DNA of 30,168 nucleotides. Origin: JAOTYV01 sp041557595. Its GTDB lineage: Bacteria > Pseudomonadota > Alphaproteobacteria > UBA8366. Both the position numbers and the translations under genes were made by a program. Below, piece by piece: positions 23,134 to 30,168 of this stretch (within the stretch, counting starts at the first letter, position 1; every line of letters starts with the position of its first letter). Location: the NCBI GenBank assembly GCA_041557595.1, contig JBFFGE010000032.1, positions 1 through 30,168 on the forward strand, read 5' to 3'. The notes beneath the pieces are model-generated. The model had not been told where the DNA came from. It did not search any database and worked only from the letters and a program-made list of their open reading frames with translations.

Positions 23134-24870
23134 TCAATGCACTTCGGGTTCGGGAAGCAATTCGCTCGATTGCAGGAAGTCGAAGTCGCAGCCCTTGTCC
23201 GCCTGCTGAATATGTTGCGTGAACATCCAGCCGTATCCGCGCGGATAATGCGCTTTCGGCTGGGTCCATGCTTCGCGGCGCCTGGCCAATTCTTTCTCGC
23301 TGACCTGAAGGTTGAGCGTGCGGCCGAAGATGTCGAGCTCGATCATGTCGCCGTCCTGCACCAGCGCCAGCGGTCCTCCGATGAAGGATTCCGGCGCCAC
23401 GTGCAGAATGCAGGTGCCGTAGGAGGTGCCGCTCATGCGGGCGTCGGAAATCCGCACCATGTCGCGCACGCCCTGGACCAGAAGCTTCTTGGGGATCGGG
23501 ATCATCCCCCATTCGGGCATGCCGGGGCCGCCGACCGGGCCGGCGTTGCGCATCACCAGGACCGAGTCCGCGGTGACGTCCAGATCGTCCGAATCGATCC
23601 GGGCCAGCATCTCGCGATGGTTCTCGAACACCACCGCCGGGCCGGTATGCTTGTGCAGCTTGGGATCGGCCGCGGTGTGCTTGATGACCGCGCCGTCGGG
23701 CGCCAGATTGCCGCGCAGCACGACCAGGCCGCCTTCCTCCGACATCGGATTGTCGAGCGTGCGGATCACCTCGTCGTTGTAGACGCCGGCGCCTTCCAAA
23801 TTTTCGCCCAAGGTCTTGCCGTTGACCGTTAGGCAATCAAGATGGAGGTTTTTGGACAGCCGGTTCAACAGCCCGCGCAACCCGCCCGCATAGTAGAAAT
23901 CCTCCATCAGGAAGCGGCCCGACGGCCGCGTGTCGGCCAGCACCGGCGTGGTGCGCGACAGCGAATCCAGCAGGTCCAGATCGATCTCGTTGCCGTTCCG
24001 CGCGGCGATGGCGAGGATGTGGATCGCCGCATTGGTCGAACCGCCCAGCGTCATCACCGTGACGATGGCATTTTCGATCGCCTTGGGTGTCATGATCTCG
24101 CGCGGCGTGAGGTCTTCCCACACCATGTCGACGATGCGCTTGCCGCTGGCCGTCGCCATGCGCGGGTGATTGGAGTCCGGGGCGGGGATGCTGGCCGCAC
24201 CCGGCAGGGTCATGCCCATCACCTCGGCGACCGAGGTCATCGTCGAGGCGGTTCCCATGGTCATGCAATGGCCGGGCGAGCGCGCGATGCCGTTCTCGAT
24301 TTCTTCCCAGTCCTGTTGGGTAATGTTGCCGGCGCGCAGTTCGGACCAGTATTTCCAGGTGTCGGTGCCGCTGCCCAGCGCCTCGCCATGCCAATTGCCG
24401 CGCAGCATCGGCCCGGCCGGCACGAAGATCGCAGGAATATTCATGCTCGCCGCCGCCATCAGCAACGCCGGCGTGGTCTTGTCGCAACCGCCCATCAGCA
24501 CCGCGCCGTCCATCGGGTGGCTGCGTAGCAGCTCCTCGGCCTCCATCGCCAGCATGTTGCGATAGAGCATGGTCGACGGTTTGACGATCGGCTCCGACAG
24601 CGACATCGCCGGCAATTCGACCGGGAAGCCGCCGGCCTGCCAGACGCCGCGTTTGACCTCTTCCGCGCGCTGCTTGAAATGCGCGTGGCACTGGTTGATC
24701 TCGCTCCAGGTGTTGATCACCGCGATCACCGGCTTGCCGGCAAAATCGTCGGTCGCGAAGCCCATCTGCTTGGTGCGCGAACGATGACCGAAGCCGTTCA
24801 GATCGTTGACGCCATACCATTGAAAACTGCGCAGATCTTCCGGCTTCTTGCGCTTGCGCGAACCCGCCAT
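23134..24870 (-). CDS. IlvD/Edd-family dehydratase, L-arabinonate dehydratase-like
   Basis: A 578-aa iron-sulfur dehydratase that removes water from a sugar acid or dihydroxy acid. Cysteines at 61 (INQCHAHF), 129 (GGCDKTTPA) and 202 (GHCMTMG) are placed as in [2Fe-2S] L-arabinonate dehydratases, with K131 as the likely carbamylated lysine. The length also fits that group rather than the biosynthetic IlvD. The frame opens at 24969, but the ATG at 24870 follows GGGGAGGA and begins MAGSRKRKKPEDLRS. The product would be a 2-keto-3-deoxy acid. It is followed by the hydroxyacid dehydrogenase and preceded by the RraA-like aldolase, consistent with a catabolic operon. A biosynthetic role in branched-chain amino acids is less likely. 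Confidence 0.88.
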   Translation of the reverse strand: MAGSRKRKKPEDLRSFQWYGVNDLNGFGHRSRTKQMGFATDDFAGKPVIAVINTWSEINQCHAHFKQRAEEVKRGVWQAGGFPVELPAMSLSEPIVKPSTMLYRNMLAMEAEELLRSHPMDGAVLMGGCDKTTPALLMAAASMNIPAIFVPAGPMLRGNWHGEALGSGTDTWKYWSELRAGNITQQDWEEIENGIARSPGHCMTMGTASTMTSVAEVMGMTLPGAASIPAPDSNHPRMATASGKRIVDMVWEDLTPREIMTPKAIENAIVTVMTLGGSTNAAIHILAIAARNGNEIDLDLLDSLSRTTPVLADTRPSGRFLMEDFYYAGGLRGLLNRLSKNLHLDCLTVNGKTLGENLEGAGVYNDEVIRTLDNPMSEEGGLVVLRGNLAPDGAVIKHTAADPKLHKHTGPAVVFENHREMLARIDSDDLDVTADSVLVMRNAGPVGGPGMPEWGMIPIPKKLLVQGVRDMVRISDARMSGTSYGTCILHVAPESFIGGPLALVQDGDMIELDIFGRTLNLQVSEKELARRREAWTQPKAHYPRGYGWMFTQHIQQADKGCDFDFLQSSELLPEPEVH

Positions 24871-25050
24871 GTGTCCTCCCCACGCCGCCGCGCGACGCCG
24901 GCGATTGCGAATGTTCAGAATTCCTGTTTCGGTGCTGCTACGGTAGGGGGGAGCCCGTGGCGCTGTCAACGAGGGTACGGCCGCATGCGGCGCGTGGCGG
25001 GAGCTTGGCTCCGAAGAAAGCGCCGCCCGGCGTGAATGTCCCGTAATTTC

Positions 25051-25094
25051 GGAATGTCGAATTGCCCGGACGTCGATTCCCCGAACGTCGATTC
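25051..25094. repeat. Short degenerate tandem repeat near the end of the small unknown gene
   Basis: Three copies of a roughly 15-base unit: 25051-25067, 25068-25082 and 25083-25094. The last two share ACGTCGATTC exactly, 15 bases apart. They lie between the unknown gene and the dehydratase, so they are upstream of the dehydratase promoter region. Confidence 0.45.
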
Positions 25095-25410
25095 AAGAAG
25101 CGGATTTTGGCTGGCGCACGAGCCAGGCACGCAGTCTGGCGAGCCTTGCGGGTGGCATATGGCCCTCGGCGTGGAGGCACTTGAACGTCTCGGCCGGCCG
25201 GTCGTTGTCGTAGAGACGGCGTGTCGATCCGACGAATTCCTCGCGAAGCGGCGACGGCAGGCCGTCGGTCAAGGCGTCCAGGTCGTGCCTATCCGACAGT
25301 TCAAGGATCTTCGCGACGAGTTCTCCGGCGGTAAGGTGGCCGCCTTCGAATCCTTGCACCAGGGTCGCCACGTCTTTCACGCTCTTTATTTTCTCTTCTA
25401 CGGCATCCAT
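25093..25410 (-). CDS. Protein of unknown function (105 aa)
   Basis: A 105-aa soluble protein starting MDAVEEKIKSVKDVATLVQG. It has a helical, acidic N-terminal half and a C-terminal half with several arginines (RLARLRAWLVRQ). There is no signal or known motif. A second ATG five codons earlier (25425) gives 110 aa, but GGAG at 25419-25416 precedes the chosen ATG with five bases of spacing. It follows the RraA-like gene closely (18 bases), so they are probably co-transcribed. I do not recognise the family; it may be an accessory to the RraA enzyme, which is speculative. Confidence 0.62.
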   Translation of the reverse strand: MDAVEEKIKSVKDVATLVQGFEGGHLTAGELVAKILELSDRHDLDALTDGLPSPLREEFVGSTRRLYDNDRPAETFKCLHAEGHMPPARLARLRAWLVRQPKSAS

Positions 25411-25428
25411 TTGATCTCCGGCCATCGA

Positions 25429-26154
25429 TCACCGACCCGTGCGTTTGCGCCATTCGGCGAAGGCGGCCTTTGTCTCGTCCGTGGTGGCGGGATAGAGGCC
25501 GATGACGGACGCGCCGGCGTTCACCTGTTCGGTGACGAAATCCTCGAAGGCGGTCATTTCGGTCGCTTCGTGGGCGATTTCATCGGCCATGTGAAGCGGA
25601 ATGACGGCGACGCCTTCGCGGTCGCCGACGATGATGTCGCCCGGGAATACCGCGACATCGCCGCAGCCGATCGGGCAGTCGAGTTCGATCGCCTGATGCA
25701 GGGTGAGGTTGGTCGGCGCCGACGGCCGATTGTGGTAGCAGTGCATCTCCAAAGCCCCGATTTCGGGCGCGTCGCGGAAACCACCATCGGTCACGACCCC
25801 GGCAACGCCGCGCTTCATCATTCGCGTGACCAGTATGGATCCGGCGGACGCCGCGCGCGGGTCCTTGCGGCTGTCGATCACCATCACGTGCCCGGGCGGG
25901 CAGGCCTCGACGGCGACGCGTTGCGGATGGGCCGGGTCCTGGAACACGCTGATCGGGTTCAAATCCTCACGCGCCGGGATGTAGCGCAGCGTGTAGGCTT
26001 GGCCAACCATGTTTTCGGCTTTCGGGGCGACCGGGCGGACGTCCTGGACGAATTGATTTCTCAGGCCCTGCTTGAAGAGCGCCGTAGTGAGGGTCGCCGT
26101 GCTGACCTTCTTGAGTTTCTCTCGTGTCTCGGCGTCAAGGGTCGCGGTACTCAT
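25429..26154 (-). CDS. RraA-family aldolase-like protein
   Basis: A 241-aa protein of the RraA fold (4-hydroxy-4-methyl-2-oxoglutarate aldolase/oxaloacetate decarboxylase type). The key segment is RGVAGVVTDGGFRDAPEIGA (115-134), with R127 and D128 at the active site and G105 upstream. VFPGDIIVGDREGVAVIP near 170-190 is also typical. Longer RraA-like proteins such as this are common in catabolic operons and cleave a C-C bond in hydroxy-oxo acids or decarboxylate oxaloacetate. It lies with a dehydratase and a 2-hydroxyacid dehydrogenase on the same strand, which supports a pyruvate-producing sugar-acid pathway. It is unlikely to be the RNase E inhibitor, a role assigned to the short E. coli form. 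Confidence 0.85.
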   Translation of the reverse strand: MSTATLDAETREKLKKVSTATLTTALFKQGLRNQFVQDVRPVAPKAENMVGQAYTLRYIPAREDLNPISVFQDPAHPQRVAVEACPPGHVMVIDSRKDPRAASAGSILVTRMMKRGVAGVVTDGGFRDAPEIGALEMHCYHNRPSAPTNLTLHQAIELDCPIGCGDVAVFPGDIIVGDREGVAVIPLHMADEIAHEATEMTAFEDFVTEQVNAGASVIGLYPATTDETKAAFAEWRKRTGR

Positions 26155-26293
26155 GGGGCGGATTCCGATCGTGTTGGCGGCGGGGCATCGGCCTGATCAG
26201 GCGCGGCGCTATCCTCGCAATATAGTACCCGAAACCGGAACGCGATTCGATCGAGCGTTATGGGGCGCCTTTGCGGATGCGTCGGCCTATGGC

Positions 26294-26731
26294 TCACGCG
26301 CGGCGCATGGATTCGCACGCGTCGGTCAGAACGCCGGTGACCAAATCCAGTTTGCGGCCGGACAGTTCGAGCAGCCGCTCGACCGAGTAGTCGCCATAAT
26401 TGGGCGGCGGAAAGGCGGCGTGGCGCGCGCCGAGCACCAGCCGATCGATCCGTGCGATGCTGATCGCCCACAGGCACATCGGGCAGGGTTCCATCGTGGT
26501 GTAAAGCGTCGCGCCCGGAAGTTCGAGTGTGTCAAGGTCGCGGCAGGCGGCGCGAATTGCCACCGTCTCGGCATGGTTGGTCGGGTCGCCTTCGCTGATC
26601 ACCGTGTTGTACCCGGTGGCGACGACCGCGCCGTCCCGCACGATGACCGACCCGACCGGGCGGTTGCCCTGCGCCGCGCCGACGCGGGCGGCCTCGAGCG
26701 CCATGTGCATGAATCGATCGTGTTCCGTCAT
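26294..26731 (-). CDS. Nucleoside deaminase (cytidine/deoxycytidylate deaminase fold)
   Basis: A 145-aa zinc enzyme. H53-A-E55 (HAETVAIR) and P82-C83-P-M-C86 (EPCPMC) are the zinc-binding and catalytic residues of the CMP/dCMP and guanine deaminase group. It is close in size to guanine deaminase and TadA. TadA cannot be excluded, but the segment after PCPMC (LWAISIARIDRLVLGARHAAF) looks more like a guanine or other base deaminase. It is 139 bases from the RraA-like gene and divergent from the TauD pair, so it may be independently expressed. Confidence 0.85.
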   Translation of the reverse strand: MTEHDRFMHMALEAARVGAAQGNRPVGSVIVRDGAVVATGYNTVISEGDPTNHAETVAIRAACRDLDTLELPGATLYTTMEPCPMCLWAISIARIDRLVLGARHAAFPPPNYGDYSVERLLELSGRKLDLVTGVLTDACESMRRA

Positions 26732-26901
26732 GATCCGCCTCCGGGGTTCGGTGCAGCGACAGGGTCGATCACGGGAAGACTACCCTGCACGGCGAGGTTG
26801 GCCAAGACGAATCGCCATGCCGCCCGGCGTCCCGGGCCCACCGGTTTACCGGCGCGACCTAGCGTCTTAGGGTAGGCGGCACCAGGCAACGGAGAATGAC
26901 A

Positions 26902-27780
26902 ATGCCCCTGACGCGTCACGTGGATACTGATCGCTGGCCCTTTACGCTGACTCCGCTGTCGGCGGTTATGGCGGCGGAAATCCGGAGCCTCGACCTGTCA
27001 CGGCCGATAGACGATCCGCTGCGGGATGTCGTCCGGGAGGCTTTCCTGAGGTATCACGTGTTGTGTTTTCGCGACCAACGCCTCACGGGCGAGCAGTTGG
27101 TGGCGTTCAGCCAACGGTTCGGGCCGCTGGAATCGCACATCAACCACGAGTTCCGGGGCGACGCGATCCCGGAATTGCACCGGGTTTCTAACCTGGGCGA
27201 TGACGGACAGCCGACCAGTGAATTGAAGGCGAAAGGCAATTTTCACTGGCACACCGACAAGTCGTACCTGCCGGTACCGTCGCTGGCGACGCTGCTGCAT
27301 GCGGTGGAATTGCCGCCGACCGGCGGCGCGACGCAATTCGCCGACATGCATGCGGCCTATGACGCCCTGTCACCGGACCGGAAGGCGGAATACGCGGAGA
27401 TTCGGGTTGTGCACAGTTGGGAGCAGTCCCGCAAAAATTCCGGTAGCCGCCCGGCGACCGAACAGGAAAAGCGCGACGCGCCGCCGGTGGTCCATCCGCT
27501 GGTTCGCACGCATCCGGAAACGGGACGCAAGGGTCTGTATATCGGCGATCACAGCTCGCATATAGAGGGCAGGCCCTTCGCCGAGGGACGGGCGTTTCTG
27601 GCCGACTTGCAGGAGCAGGCAACGCAGGAGCCGGTGGTCTACCGCCATCAGTGGCAGCCGGGCGATTTGATCATGTGGGACAATCGCTGCCTGCTGCATC
27701 GGGCGACTGCGGATTTCGACTTGAACGCGCATCGCCGGGTGCTGCACCGAACCGTAATCCGGGGGTCGGCGCCCGTCTGA
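26902..27780 (+). CDS. TauD/TfdA-family Fe(II)/2-oxoglutarate dioxygenase 1
   Basis: A 292-aa enzyme that couples 2-oxoglutarate decarboxylation to substrate hydroxylation. The iron ligands are H117 and D119 in HWHTDKSY and H266 in WDNRCLLHRA; R278 or R279 in AHRRVLHRT binds 2-oxoglutarate. In family members the substrate is taurine, another sulfonate, 2,4-D or a similar compound; it cannot be read here. Two ATGs are possible: 26896 is one base from the GGAG at 26891-26894, so the one at 26902, seven bases away, is chosen. It is followed 95 bases later by a clear paralogue. Confidence 0.9.
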   Translation: MPLTRHVDTDRWPFTLTPLSAVMAAEIRSLDLSRPIDDPLRDVVREAFLRYHVLCFRDQRLTGEQLVAFSQRFGPLESHINHEFRGDAIPELHRVSNLGDDGQPTSELKAKGNFHWHTDKSYLPVPSLATLLHAVELPPTGGATQFADMHAAYDALSPDRKAEYAEIRVVHSWEQSRKNSGSRPATEQEKRDAPPVVHPLVRTHPETGRKGLYIGDHSSHIEGRPFAEGRAFLADLQEQATQEPVVYRHQWQPGDLIMWDNRCLLHRATADFDLNAHRRVLHRTVIRGSAPV

Positions 27781-27875
27781 ACGATACCTGCCGCCCAGCA
27801 ATTGCGCCCGATTGGGGAAGCGACTAGATTTGCCCGGACAAATTTCCTCGGTCGAGCGGTTCAGGGAGTTTCGGG

Positions 27876-28775
27876 ATGCAACAAACGAGCGTGGGCGCGG
27901 ATGTCCGGAACGATGCCAAGGCAGCGGCGCGTCCATTTGCGGTTCGACGGATTTCGGAGGTTGCGGGCGGCGAGATCACCGGCATCGACCTGTCGCAGCC
28001 GATCGACGCGGCGACCCGGGACGCCATCCTCGACGCCTTTCTCGAATACCATGTGCTGGTGTTTCGCGATCAGGATGTGAGCGGAGAGCAGCAGCTCGCC
28101 TTCACGGAGAATTTCGGCGAGATCGAAGGCCACGTCGTGCGGGATTTCTCCGGCAAGAAGGTGCCGAACATGCACGTCATCTCGAACCTGGACGCCGACG
28201 GCAATCCGACCAGCCGGCCCTATACCAGCGGAAACTATTACTGGCATACCGACAAGTCCTATCACGCGGTGCCGTCGCTGATGACGCTGCTGCACGCCAA
28301 GGAACTGCCGCCGGCAGGCGGCGACACGCAGTTCTGCAACATGTATCTGTCCTATGAGGCCATGCCGGAAGCGCGCCGCCGGGAACTGGCCGACCTCGAG
28401 GTGGTGCACAGCTGGGAGGCGAACCGCCGGAATACCGGCCACAAGCCGCCGACGGAAGCGGAAAAGCGCGAACGGCCGCCGGTCACCCATCCCCTGATTC
28501 GCACCCACCCGGATACCGACCGAAAGCTGCTGTATATCGGCATTCACACGTCGCACATCGTCGGCATGCCCGAAGCGGAAGGCCGCGCGCTGCTGGACGA
28601 GCTGATCGACTACGCGACGAAGCCGGAATACGTCTACTCGCACAACTGGCGGGCCGGCGATTTCGTCATGTGGGACAATCGCTGCCTGGTGCATCGCGCG
28701 GTGAAGGATTACGACATGGATCTCCATCGCCGCGTCCTGCACCGCACCGTGGTGCGCGGCACGGCGCCGTATTGA
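27876..28775 (+). CDS. TauD/TfdA-family Fe(II)/2-oxoglutarate dioxygenase 2
   Basis: A 299-aa paralogue of the preceding dioxygenase with the same core. The iron ligands are H124 and D126 in YWHTDKSY and H273 in WDNRCLVHRA, and R285 or R286 is the 2-oxoglutarate arginine. Shared segments include SLxTLLHAxELPP and LHRRVLHRTV. AGGGAG sits seven bases before the ATG. The two are clearly diverged, most in the first 40 and the substrate-facing 100-115 residues, so distinct substrates are likely. It is followed by an SDR after 138 bases. Confidence 0.9.
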   Translation: MQQTSVGADVRNDAKAAARPFAVRRISEVAGGEITGIDLSQPIDAATRDAILDAFLEYHVLVFRDQDVSGEQQLAFTENFGEIEGHVVRDFSGKKVPNMHVISNLDADGNPTSRPYTSGNYYWHTDKSYHAVPSLMTLLHAKELPPAGGDTQFCNMYLSYEAMPEARRRELADLEVVHSWEANRRNTGHKPPTEAEKRERPPVTHPLIRTHPDTDRKLLYIGIHTSHIVGMPEAEGRALLDELIDYATKPEYVYSHNWRAGDFVMWDNRCLVHRAVKDYDMDLHRRVLHRTVVRGTAPY

Positions 28776-28913
28776 GCAAGCGGCCGCGATCGTCTCGACC
28801 CTTGCGGTCGATGTGCCCGCGGTTGGATGCGCTCAGAAGCGCGAGATGCAAAGGTCATTCAGTCAACAATTGCAGAGTCTTGATGAGACATTTTGAGACG
28901 GGGAGCGAGTAAT

Positions 28914-29831
28914 ATGGGAATGGTGGAAGACAAGGTCATCGTCGTGACCGGCGCGGGACGGGGGATCGGCCGCGGTTTCGCGAAGCTGATGGCGGAACAT
29001 GGCGCCAAGGTGGTCGTTAACGATCTCGGCGGATCGGTCGACGGGCAGGGCGCGGACAAGGGCCCGGCGCAGGAAGTCGTCGAAGAGATCCGCAGCGCCG
29101 GCGGCGAAGCGGTCGCCAGCACCGACAGCGTGTCGGACCCGAAGAGCGCCGGGCACATCATTCAGGCCGCGCTCGACAGCTTCGGTCGCATCGACGCGGT
29201 GGTGAACAACGCGGGCATCCTGCGCGACGGCATTTTCCACAAGATGGAGGACGCGGACTGGCACGCGGTGATCGACGTCCACCTCAACGGCAGCTTCTAC
29301 ACCAGCCGCGCCGCGGCGCCGTATTTCCGCAAGCAGAGTTCCGGCTGCTACGTCCATATGACCTCGACCTCGGGCCTGGTCGGCAATATCGGGCAGGCGA
29401 ATTATTCCGCGGCGAAACTCGGCATTATGGGGCTGTCCCGCTCGATCGCGCTCGACATGGCGCGCTACCGCGTGCGGTCGAACTGCATTACGCCTTTCGC
29501 CTGGAGCCGTATGATCGGCTCGATCCCGACAAACACGCCCGACCAGCAGGAGCGGGTCGAACGGATCAAGCAGATGACGCCGGAAAAGATTGCGCCGATG
29601 GCGGTCTATCTCTGCAGCCACAAGGCGGATGAAGACGGCATCAGCGGTCAGATCTTCGGCGTTCGTTTCAACGAGATATTTCTGTTCAATCAGCCGCGGC
29701 CGGTGCGGGCGGTGCAGCGGGCGGATGGCTGGACACCCGAGCGGATCGCCGAGGAAGCGATCCCGTCGGTCAAGGCACAGCTCACGCCGCTGGAAGTCTC
29801 GGCCGACGTGTTTTGCTGGGATCCCGTATAG
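28914..29831 (+). CDS. Short-chain dehydrogenase/reductase (HSD17B4/MFE-2-like)
   Basis: A 305-aa NAD(P)-dependent SDR. TGAGRGIGRG (12-21) binds the cofactor, NNAG is present, and the catalytic set is S151, Y164 and K168 (YSAAK). The early segment VVVNDLGGSVDGQGADKGPAQ resembles the (3R)-hydroxyacyl-CoA dehydrogenase domain of multifunctional enzyme 2 rather than FabG. It extends about 50 residues beyond a minimal SDR. GGGGAG lies eight bases before the ATG. The start at 28893 is less likely, as the conserved fold begins at VEDKVIVVTG. It is convergent with the HxlR-type gene with 15 bases between. A role in fatty acyl-CoA or sterol-like oxidation is possible. Confidence 0.87.
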   Translation: MGMVEDKVIVVTGAGRGIGRGFAKLMAEHGAKVVVNDLGGSVDGQGADKGPAQEVVEEIRSAGGEAVASTDSVSDPKSAGHIIQAALDSFGRIDAVVNNAGILRDGIFHKMEDADWHAVIDVHLNGSFYTSRAAAPYFRKQSSGCYVHMTSTSGLVGNIGQANYSAAKLGIMGLSRSIALDMARYRVRSNCITPFAWSRMIGSIPTNTPDQQERVERIKQMTPEKIAPMAVYLCSHKADEDGISGQIFGVRFNEIFLFNQPRPVRAVQRADGWTPERIAEEAIPSVKAQLTPLEVSADVFCWDPV

Positions 29832-29846
29832 GGCGGGAACGGCGGA

Positions 29847-30168
29847 TCAGGCCTCGATCCGCATTTCCATGAAGCTTGCCGGCGGCGTCCAGGTGCCGGG
29901 GAAGTAACGGTTGCCCCAGCGGCATATTTCCTGAAGGACGGGCAGCAGGCCCGTGCCCTTGTCGGTTAGCACATATTCGTTGCGCAGGGGCCGCTGCTGA
30001 TAGGGCTGTTTCTCGATTAGCCCTTCCAGTTCCAGCCGTTTGAGCCGGTCCGCCAGGATGTTGGTCGGGATGCCTTCCGGGGAGGCGAGGAATTCGCCAT
30101 ACCGCCGCTTGCCCGTCAGCAGGTCGCGGACGACCACGAGCGTCCATTTGTCGCCGATGATCTCGAGC
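29847..30168 (-). CDS. HxlR-type transcriptional regulator, C-terminal part (cut by window edge)
   Basis: The visible 106 codons begin in LEIIGDKWTLVVVRDLLTGKRRYGEF, the winged-helix core of HxlR regulators, and run through PTNILADRLKRLELEGLIEK to the stop. The N-terminus, including the usual cysteine that some members use as a redox or aldehyde sensor, lies beyond 30168. An internal GTG at 30137 gives a shorter frame but removes part of the first helix and is not the start. It is convergent with the SDR gene, so a direct link to that gene is only a guess. Confidence 0.9.
   Translation of the reverse strand, partial: LEIIGDKWTLVVVRDLLTGKRRYGEFLASPEGIPTNILADRLKRLELEGLIEKQPYQQRPLRNEYVLTDKGTGLLPVLQEICRWGNRYFPGTWTPPASFMEMRIEA

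Overview
The window is high-GC DNA (roughly 60% or more by eye) with dense coding, short gaps and operons with ATGA/GTGA stop-start overlaps. The gene content (sarcosine oxidase subunits, paired gamma-glutamyltransferases, tandem TauD-type dioxygenases, a BadI-like hydrolase, a CecR-type TetR with an RND pump) suggests a free-living heterotrophic alphaproteobacterium, perhaps Rhodospirillales-like. This is inference from gene types; there is no rRNA or marker gene. I see no tRNA, rRNA, IS element, prophage or CRISPR array.

Layout. 1-1707 (minus): soxB-soxD-soxA sarcosine oxidase genes, soxA cut by the window edge. 1708-2025: regulatory gap with a promoter overlapped by a TetR-type palindrome. 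2026-7171 (plus): TetR regulator, HlyD adaptor and RND pump in one overlapping operon. 7268-9858 (plus): FAD oxidoreductase, a 46-codon ORF and an MFS transporter. 9851-12279: a redox island with a small cytochrome c (minus), a divergent protein fusing 17 CNPC motifs to a cytochrome P460-like c-heme domain, and a Sel1-repeat protein. 12396-13190: BadI-like hydrolase. 13210-16919 (minus): two gamma-glutamyltransferase paralogues. 17024-18902 (minus): MaoC-like protein and MBL-fold hydrolase. 19019-19831 (plus): ComA-type phosphosulfolactate synthase. 19861-20392 (minus): a secreted DUF3124-like gene broken by a one-base frameshift. 20733-21617 (plus): SPFH/prohibitin protein with a strong terminator, then a 77-aa ORF. 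22055-26731 (minus): hydroxyacid dehydrogenase, IlvD/Edd-type dehydratase, a small unknown, RraA-like aldolase and a nucleoside deaminase, probably a sugar-acid catabolic group. 26902-29831 (plus): two TauD/TfdA dioxygenases and an SDR. 29847-30168 (minus): HxlR-type regulator, cut by the window edge.

Most of the window is ordinary peripheral catabolism and transport: small nitrogen and sulfur compounds (sarcosine, gamma-glutamyl compounds, possibly sulfonates), sugar acids and acyl-CoA chemistry. The part that stands out is 9851-12279, above all the secreted CNPC-repeat/P460 fusion. It combines 34 regularly spaced periplasmic cysteines with a P460-type haem domain next to a soluble cytochrome c. 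I know of no assigned function for this arrangement, and it is the best candidate here for an undescribed system.
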